A stretch of DNA of 64,000 bases, taken from positions 1 through 64,000 of the forward strand of contig DASYAE010000157.1 of NCBI GenBank assembly GCA_036501535.1, given 5' to 3'. The position numbers and the translations under genes were made by a program. This document shows, piece after piece, positions 58,867-64,000 of the stretch (positions are counted from its first letter, which is position 1; each line of letters opens with the position of its first letter). The stretch is from DASYAE01 sp036501535. Its GTDB lineage: Bacteria; Actinomycetota; Actinomycetes; Streptomycetales; Catenulisporaceae. The notes beneath the pieces are model-generated. The model saw nothing but the letters and a program-made list of their open reading frames with translations. It was not told where the DNA came from and ran no database searches.

Positions 58867-61800
58867 TTGGTGGTCGAGCCCGCACTTCACCGGCCGCCGA
58901 GAGCGATACGGCAGGCGCATCCGCAGCTGCCCGCCCCGGCGCGCCCTCAGCTGCACCGCAACGGCGTCCCGACGTCCGCTCCGGGAGAACCGGACGCGGC
59001 TGAAGCGTCCGGCTCCGGTGCCGCGTCGGCGCGGCAGGGCCGCGTCCGCGCCGGATCGGGAGCGGAGGCGCGCAGATCGGTGGACGTACCGCAGCAGTCG
59101 GAGCGGGTGACCGCCGCGCTGGACGTGGTCGAGACGGTCAACCGGGACGCGCGCCGGGCCCGCGAGCGGGCCGAGGCGCTGCTGGCGGCGGACGCGACGG
59201 ACGAGGCCGCCTGCATAGCGCTGCGGGCGCGGGGCCTGGCCGAGAAGGTGCTCGGGGATCTGACCGCGAGCCGCAAGTCGCTGCGCCTGGCGGTGGCGCT
59301 CGGCGAGCGGCGCGGTTTCTCGCTGCGGTCGGCGCAGGCGCGCACATCGTTGCTGGCGGCCCTGTTCGAAGCCGGGAATACGAAGGCTGCGCTGGCTCAG
59401 GCGGTCCAGGCCGAGGCGGCGCTGGCCCGGCTGCCGGCGGCGCTGCCGGAGCGGCAGGACGAACTGGCCAGGCTGCACGTGAACCTCGGCCTGGTGCTGG
59501 TGCGCACGGACCGCTACGCCGAGGCGCTGGCCCGGTTGAACGCGGCCGAGCCGGTGCTGCGCGAGCGCAACGATGCGCACTGGCTGGCGCTGATGCTCAA
59601 CATCCGCGGGCCGTTGCACGCATATCAGGGTGAGCTCAGGGCCGCCGAGGCCGATCTCATAGCCGCTGAGGATGTCGCGCGCCAGGGCGGATTCGCGGTG
59701 CTGCACCAGGCTGCGGTGCACAACCGCGGATACGTCGCGCTGCGGGCCGGCAACCTGCCGCACGCGCTGCGCACGCTGGACCGTGCGCTGGAATTGGCCG
59801 CCGAGGTGGGCAAGCGCCCGGAGCGGGTGCTGAGCGACCGGGCCGACGCGCTGCTGGCGGCCGGTCTGGCGAATGAGGCGCTGGCCTGCGCGATGCAGGC
59901 TGCTGAGGGACACGAGCAGCGCGGATTCGCCTTCGACGCCTCCGAGGCGCGGCTGTCCGCGGCCCGCGCCGCGCTGACCGGCGGCGACTTCGAGCGGGCG
60001 GTCGCGCTGGCCGAGGCGGCGGGCGGCGAACTGGGCCGGCAGCGCCGGCCGGGCTGGGCCGCGTTCGCCGGGTACGTCGAGCACTCGGCCCGGTTCGCGG
60101 CCGGCGAGCGCAGCATGCTGATGCTGCGCGGCCTGCAGCACAACGCCTCCGTGCTCGAGCGGGCCGGGTGGGAGATAGCCCCGGTGGAGGCCGCGCTGGC
60201 GGCGGCCCGCACGGCGGCGGCGCTGGGCCGGTGGGAGACCGCGGCCCGGTTGTATACGAAGGCTGCGGAGGCGCGTCGGCAGGGGCCGGCCTACGCGCGC
60301 ATCATCGGCTGGCAGGCCGAGGCCGCGCTGCGCGAGTCGCACGGGGACCTGGCCGGCGCCGGGCGCGCGGTGAGCCACGGCCTGCGCGAGGTCGCGCGCT
60401 ACGCCGGCACGTTCGGGGCGACCGAGATGCGCGCCGGCGCCTCGATGTTCGGCTCCGAACTCGCCGAGACCGGCCTGCGCCTCGCCCTCGGCACCAGCGC
60501 GGCCAACGGCGCGAAGGCCGCGACAGCCGGTGCGGGCGGCGGCGCGCACAACGGCGCCGTCGCCGCCCCGAAGGTGCACGCCCGCCAGGTGTTGTTGCGC
60601 GCGGAGCAGTTCCGCGCCGCCACGCTGCTGCTGCGCCCGGTGCGTCCGCCGGACGACGCCGAGTTCGCGGACAAGCTGATCATGCTGCGCACGATCAACT
60701 CCCAGCTCACCAAGGGCGGTCTGGACGGCCACGACGTGCGCGGCCTGCAGACGCAGCGGCGCCATCTCGAGGACGAGGTCCAGCGGCTCTCCCGGCACGC
60801 CGAGGGCGGCGGGTACAGCCCGCCGCAGCCGCTCGACCTGAAGGAGCTGGTGCGCCAGCTCGGCGACCGGGTGCTGGTCGAATACGTGCGCTGCGCCGAC
60901 GAACTGCACGCGGTCACCGTCGCCGGCGGCCGCGCGCTGCACCACCGGCTCGGCTCCTACACCGAGGTGCTCGGCGAGCTGGACCAGCTGCGCTTCGCCA
61001 TCGGCCGGATGGCCCGCGGCTACGGCACCAAGGCGCTGCAGGCCGCGGCGCTCGACGGCTTCGAGTTCGCCCGCACCCGCCTCGACCAGATCCTGCTCGG
61101 CCCGCTGGCCCGGCGCCTGGGCGACCGGCCCGCGGTGCTGGTGCCCACCGGCTCGCTGCACGCCCTGGCCTGGCCGGTGCTGCCCTCGCTGGAGGGCCGG
61201 CCGGTCTCCATCGCCCCGTCCGCCGTGGCCTGGCTCAAGGCGCAGACCGCCTGGGCCAGCGCCGCCCTCGGCAAGCACGTGCTGGCCTGCGGACCCGGCC
61301 TGCCGCACGCCGAGGCGGAGGTCGCCGAGCTGGCCGAGCGCTATCCCGAGGCCGAGCGGCTGACCGGGCCGGCCGCTACCGCGGACGCCGTGGCCGCGGC
61401 CCTGGACGGCGCGGCCGTGGCGCACATCGCCGCGCACGGCCGGTTCCGCTCGGACAACCCGCTGTTCTCCAGCCTGGAGCTGGCCGACGGGCAGCTGACC
61501 GTGTACGAGCTCGAACGCCTCGGCGCGGCGCCCGGCGTGCTGGTGCTCTCCGCCTGCGACGGCGCGCTGTCCGGGATCAAGCCGGGCGACGAGCTGATGG
61601 GCGTGTCCAGCGCGGTCTTCGCCCTGGGAACCAGGACACTGATCTCCTCGGTGGCGCCGGTGGGCGACGAGCCGACCCGGGCGCTGATGGTCCGCCTTCA
61701 CGCGGAGATCGCCCGGGGCGCAACCCCGGCCACCGCGCTGGCCGCCGCGCAGACCGAGGTCCCGGAGGCGCGCGGCTTCATCTGCTTCGGCGCCGGCTGA
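58867..61800 (+). CDS. TPR-CHAT protease (caspase-like)
   Basis: A 977-residue cytoplasmic protein. A Pro/Ala-rich N-terminus (1-75) precedes about ten helical TPR-like repeats (about 80-540), a Gly/Ala linker near 545-570 and a C-terminal CHAT domain (about 650-977). The catalytic dyad is intact: His857 in IAAHGRFR and Cys897 in VLSACDGALSG. TPR-CHAT proteins are caspase-like proteases, best known from type III-E CRISPR (Craspase), where one cleaves Csx30 that controls a sigma factor. Here the same parts occur without CRISPR genes. The start is uncertain (TTG at 58867 or GTG at 58870, no good ribosome site), but the 9-bp gap implies coupling. Confidence 0.9.
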   Translation: MVVEPALHRPPRAIRQAHPQLPAPARPQLHRNGVPTSAPGEPDAAEASGSGAASARQGRVRAGSGAEARRSVDVPQQSERVTAALDVVETVNRDARRARERAEALLAADATDEAACIALRARGLAEKVLGDLTASRKSLRLAVALGERRGFSLRSAQARTSLLAALFEAGNTKAALAQAVQAEAALARLPAALPERQDELARLHVNLGLVLVRTDRYAEALARLNAAEPVLRERNDAHWLALMLNIRGPLHAYQGELRAAEADLIAAEDVARQGGFAVLHQAAVHNRGYVALRAGNLPHALRTLDRALELAAEVGKRPERVLSDRADALLAAGLANEALACAMQAAEGHEQRGFAFDASEARLSAARAALTGGDFERAVALAEAAGGELGRQRRPGWAAFAGYVEHSARFAAGERSMLMLRGLQHNASVLERAGWEIAPVEAALAAARTAAALGRWETAARLYTKAAEARRQGPAYARIIGWQAEAALRESHGDLAGAGRAVSHGLREVARYAGTFGATEMRAGASMFGSELAETGLRLALGTSAANGAKAATAGAGGGAHNGAVAAPKVHARQVLLRAEQFRAATLLLRPVRPPDDAEFADKLIMLRTINSQLTKGGLDGHDVRGLQTQRRHLEDEVQRLSRHAEGGGYSPPQPLDLKELVRQLGDRVLVEYVRCADELHAVTVAGGRALHHRLGSYTEVLGELDQLRFAIGRMARGYGTKALQAAALDGFEFARTRLDQILLGPLARRLGDRPAVLVPTGSLHALAWPVLPSLEGRPVSIAPSAVAWLKAQTAWASAALGKHVLACGPGLPHAEAEVAELAERYPEAERLTGPAATADAVAAALDGAAVAHIAAHGRFRSDNPLFSSLELADGQLTVYELERLGAAPGVLVLSACDGALSGIKPGDELMGVSSAVFALGTRTLISSVAPVGDEPTRALMVRLHAEIARGATPATALAAAQTEVPEARGFICFGAG

Positions 61801-61887
61801 GCGGCGGCGGCGCGGCGGACGGCTCAGCAGGTAGTACAGCGAAAAACAGCGTGCATCAGCGCCCGTAGGCCTGTTACGGTCGCCGTC

Positions 61888-61956
61888 ATGAAGCGCGCAC
61901 CCGCCAGAGCGATGGTCGCCGTGGCGACGACGCCGGGGTCGGTCCCGGCGCGCTGA
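61888..61956 (+). CDS. Leader peptide with tandem Thr codons (attenuation control of the ThrRS gene)
   Basis: A 22-codon frame (MKRAPARAMVAV, then ATTPGSVPAR) from ATG 61888 to TGA 61956, with two adjacent ACG threonine codons at 61927-61932. TACGGT at 61875-61880 could be a -10 box, making the leader peptide leaderless. Position, size, Thr-Thr and the following hairpins fit ribosome-mediated attenuation of the downstream threonyl-tRNA synthetase gene. Confidence 0.65.
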   Translation: MKRAPARAMVAVATTPGSVPAR

Positions 61957-62002
61957 CAGCTGCTTTCCCAGTCGAAGCCCCGGGGCGGGTGCCCCGGGGC
62001 TT
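61931..62002 (+). terminator. Attenuator: pause hairpin and terminator hairpin
   Basis: A pause-type hairpin CGCCGGG-N6-CCCGGCG (61931-61950) starts in the second Thr codon. The terminator hairpin AAGCCCCGGGGC-N4-GCCCCGGGGCTT (61975-62002) has a perfect 12-bp stem with no T-run. CCCGG (61944-61948) in the first can pair with CCGGG (61980-61984) in the second, giving the antiterminator expected when ribosomes stall at the Thr codons. Confidence 0.65.
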
Positions 62003-62062
62003 CGCTGTGGTCTGGCTCCGCCGTGTGGTCGCCCGCCCCGCTCTGAAAGCGAGGAGACCACC

Positions 62063-63304
62063 GTGCACGACCATCGCAAGCTCGGCCGCGAGCTCGGCCT
62101 GTTCGGCACCGATCCGCTGATCGGCGCGGGCCTGCCGTACTGGCTCCCGGACGGCGCGGCCGTCCGCCACGCCCTGGAGGAGTACGTCCGCGGCCTGGAG
62201 CGCCGCGCTGGCTATCAGCATGTGTATTCGCCGGTGCTCGGCAAGCGCGAGCTCTACGAGATCTCGGGGCACTGGTCCCACTACGGCCCGGACATGTTCC
62301 CGCCGATGCGGCTCGGCGACGAGCAGGTGCTGCTGCGGCCGAGCCTGTGCCCGCACCACGCGGTGATCTTCCGGTCCCGTGCGCACAGCTACCGCGAGCT
62401 GCCGCTGAGGATGGCCGAGCTGGGCGGCATGTACCGCTCGGAGCTGTCCGGCGTGCTCGGCGGCCTGAGCCGGGTGCGCTCGATCCAGCTCAACGACGCG
62501 CACATCTTCTGCGCCCCGGACCAGGCGGCCGACGAGGCGAGCGGAGCCCTGGCCCTGATTCGCGAGGCCTACCGGGCACTCGGCATCGCCCCGGTCCGGT
62601 ACCGGCTCTCACTGCCGGGAGCCGGCGGGAAATACGTCGCGGACGCGCAGATGTGGCGGCGGGCGGCGGCGATGCTGACCGACGTGCTGGACGCGTCGGG
62701 CGTGGACTACGAGGCCGCCGAAGGCGAGGCCGCGTTCTACGGCCCGAAGATCGACGTCCAGATCGCCGACAGCGCGGGCCGCGAGGCCACCCTCTCCACC
62801 GTCCAGATCGACTTCTACCAGCCGGAGCGGTTCGACCTGCGGTACGTCGGCGCGGACGGCGCCGAGCACCGCCCGGCGATGGTCCACCGCAGCATCATCG
62901 GCAGCATGGAGCGGGCCATGGCTCACCTGATCGAAGTACACGGCGGCGCGTTCCCCGCGTGGATCGCGCCGACCCAGGTGGTGCTGCTCCCGGTCTCGGA
63001 CGCGCAGTCGGCGGCGGCGCAGAGCATGCTCGGGCTCTGCTTGGACCGCGGCCTGCGCGCCCGGATCGCCGAGCCGGCGCAGGGAACCCTCGGCGCCCGG
63101 ATCAGGGCGGCGCGGCTGGTCCCGTACCAGGCGGTCATCGGCGCAGCCGAGGCCGCCGACGCCCGGGTGGCGCTGCGCCTGCGGGACGGGCGCCGGCTGG
63201 ACCCGCTGCCGGCCGGCGAGGCCGCGGCCCGCATCAGCAGCCTGATCGAGGCGCGCCGGGTCGGGCTGTGGGAGGGCGACGGCGACGGGATAGGGGCCGA
63301 CTGA
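62063..63304 (+). CDS. Short threonyl-tRNA synthetase lacking TGS and editing domains
   Basis: A 413-residue class II synthetase. The catalytic core keeps the zinc ligands of ThrRS: Cys96 in RPSLCPHH, His147 in NDAHIFC and His275 in MVHRSIIGSMER. Motif 2 is recognisable (MAELGGMYRSE). A C-terminal anticodon-binding domain follows (about 305-400). Full ThrRS is about 650 residues, so the N-terminal TGS and Ser-tRNA editing domains (about 240 residues) are absent. It may be a second, inducible or inhibitor-resistant ThrRS, or act with an editing factor in trans. Replacement of the usual Gly in CPGH by His (CPHH) is notable. The GTG follows GAGGAG and the gene is preceded by an attenuator. Confidence 0.85.
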   Translation: MHDHRKLGRELGLFGTDPLIGAGLPYWLPDGAAVRHALEEYVRGLERRAGYQHVYSPVLGKRELYEISGHWSHYGPDMFPPMRLGDEQVLLRPSLCPHHAVIFRSRAHSYRELPLRMAELGGMYRSELSGVLGGLSRVRSIQLNDAHIFCAPDQAADEASGALALIREAYRALGIAPVRYRLSLPGAGGKYVADAQMWRRAAAMLTDVLDASGVDYEAAEGEAAFYGPKIDVQIADSAGREATLSTVQIDFYQPERFDLRYVGADGAEHRPAMVHRSIIGSMERAMAHLIEVHGGAFPAWIAPTQVVLLPVSDAQSAAAQSMLGLCLDRGLRARIAEPAQGTLGARIRAARLVPYQAVIGAAEAADARVALRLRDGRRLDPLPAGEAAARISSLIEARRVGLWEGDGDGIGAD

Positions 63305-63353
63305 GGCCGGTCGCGCCGAGCCGGCGGTCCGGCGCCGGAACGGAACCGGCCGC

Positions 63354-63953
63354 CTAGATACCGCCCGCCGACGACTCGGGCACCGCGCCGTCCTCGCTCT
63401 GGCCCTGCTGCTCGCCGTCGGGCGCCCTGGAATACCCCTCGAGGTAGCCCCGGGCCCGCTCGGTGCGCGGGTAGCTTTCGAGCAGCGCCCAGAACTCGGG
63501 GCCGTGGTTCGGCACCAGCAGGTGCGCCAACTCGTGCAGCAGGACGTAGTCGATGACGTAGTCCGGCAGGTCGCGGACCCGCTCGGAGATCCTGATGGTG
63601 CGGTCCACCGGTGTACACGAACCCCAGCGCGTGCTCTGGTTGCCGACCCAGCGCACCGAGACCGGCCGGGCGCGGCCGCCGTAGTAATGGTCGGAGAGGG
63701 CGACGGCGCGGCGGTGCAGGCTCGTCTCGGTGACCCTGGTGCGGCGGTCGCGCCGGTCGAGCCGGTCGACCATCGTGCGCACCCAGCGCTCCTCCTCGCC
63801 GGCGGTCATCTGCGCCGGGATGAGGACGATGGTGCGGTCGCCCTCCCGGTAAGCGGAGACGGTGCGGCGGCGGCGAGCCGACCGGCGCACCTCGACCGCC
63901 GGGGCGGCCGCGGCGGTCCCGGCCGCGGGAAGCTTGCCGGCATCCGCTGCCAC
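63354..63953 (-). CDS. YgjP-like (M48/DUF45) zinc metallopeptidase
   Basis: A 199-residue protein with the metal motif HELAH in YVLLHELAHLLVPNHGPEFW. The His two turns later is the third ligand, as in the YgjP/DUF45 family of soluble M48-type peptidases. The N-terminal 40 residues are Ala/Arg-rich and the segment VGNQSTRWGSCTPVDRTIRIS is characteristic (WGSC). No signal peptide. The C-terminus is Glu/Gln-rich. The start is GTG near the window end; the gene converges on the ThrRS gene with a 49-bp gap. Biological role unknown. Confidence 0.9.
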   Translation of the reverse strand: MAADAGKLPAAGTAAAAPAVEVRRSARRRRTVSAYREGDRTIVLIPAQMTAGEEERWVRTMVDRLDRRDRRTRVTETSLHRRAVALSDHYYGGRARPVSVRWVGNQSTRWGSCTPVDRTIRISERVRDLPDYVIDYVLLHELAHLLVPNHGPEFWALLESYPRTERARGYLEGYSRAPDGEQQGQSEDGAVPESSAGGI

Positions 63954-64000
63954 GCACCCACCGTAGCGGCTGGTGGGCGGGTTTGGCGGTTGCGACGAGG

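Noticed and set aside
56298..61800. Type III-E CRISPR locus
   Set aside because: No repeat array, gRAMP/Cas7-11 or other Cas gene lies in the window; only the TPR-CHAT and sigma parts are analogous.
58057..62109. 1350-codon minus-strand open frame opposite the sigma, small protein and CHAT genes
   Set aside because: GC-rich antisense frame; the plus strand carries intact catalytic and HTH motifs in each gene.

Overview
The window is about 70% G+C or higher. It starts many genes with GTG and carries a long actinobacterial qcrB, a lipoprotein ctaC, actinobacterial four-subunit oxidase genes, hemQ-type haem synthesis, sepH, and a xylFGH / ROK-regulator / dxs block. Together these point to an actinomycete close to Streptomycetales or Catenulisporales. 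The species is not identifiable from sequence reading alone. No rRNA, tRNA, phage genes, full-length insertion sequence or CRISPR array was seen.

Region 1 (1-14008) is respiratory. ctaE-qcrC-qcrA-qcrB and ctaC-ctaD-ctaF, both on the minus strand, encode the cytochrome bc1 and aa3 oxidase subunits. Between them lie a pseudo-receiver gene, trpD, a DUF4259 gene and an L,D-transpeptidase. A cysteine desulfurase-TusA fusion diverges from ctaC. Region 2 (14121-26694) is housekeeping: a lipoprotein, a gene-free stretch ending in a likely structured RNA with a strong terminator (15270-15443), the hemE-hemY-hemQ operon (coproporphyrin branch of haem synthesis), a DUF3000 gene, an orphan LuxR-type regulator, RNase D, and a fadA-fadJ pair for fatty-acid beta-oxidation.

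Region 3 (26795-38663) is a cell-surface glycan locus: a nucleotide-sugar dehydrogenase, a GT2 transferase, a sugar epimerase, four multi-membrane glycosyltransferase-like proteins and an FAD-dependent oxidoreductase. Region 4 (38864-45900) holds dxs, a ROK repressor resembling Rok7B7 and the xylose ABC transporter xylFGH, in an order also known from Streptomyces. Region 5 (46550-55756) holds aconitase, a probable LCIB-type carbonic anhydrase, a 213-bp MITE-like element abutting the stop codon of a TRIC-like channel gene, sepH, and the iron-uptake genes efeO-efeB.

Region 6 (56298-61800) is the most unusual: four same-strand genes encoding a leaderless subtilase, an ECF-type sigma factor, a small two-domain protein with a flexible linker, and a 977-residue TPR-CHAT protease with an intact His-Cys dyad. 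This looks like a protease-controlled sigma-factor switch, analogous in parts list to the TPR-CHAT/Csx30/RpoE module of type III-E CRISPR but without CRISPR. It is followed by a threonyl-tRNA synthetase lacking the TGS and editing domains, preceded by a leader peptide with tandem Thr codons and a terminator hairpin (a classical attenuator), and by a small zinc metallopeptidase gene.

All calls come from reading the sequence; no database search was run. Starts were moved from the longest open frame wherever a ribosome-binding site or the family N-terminus argued for it.
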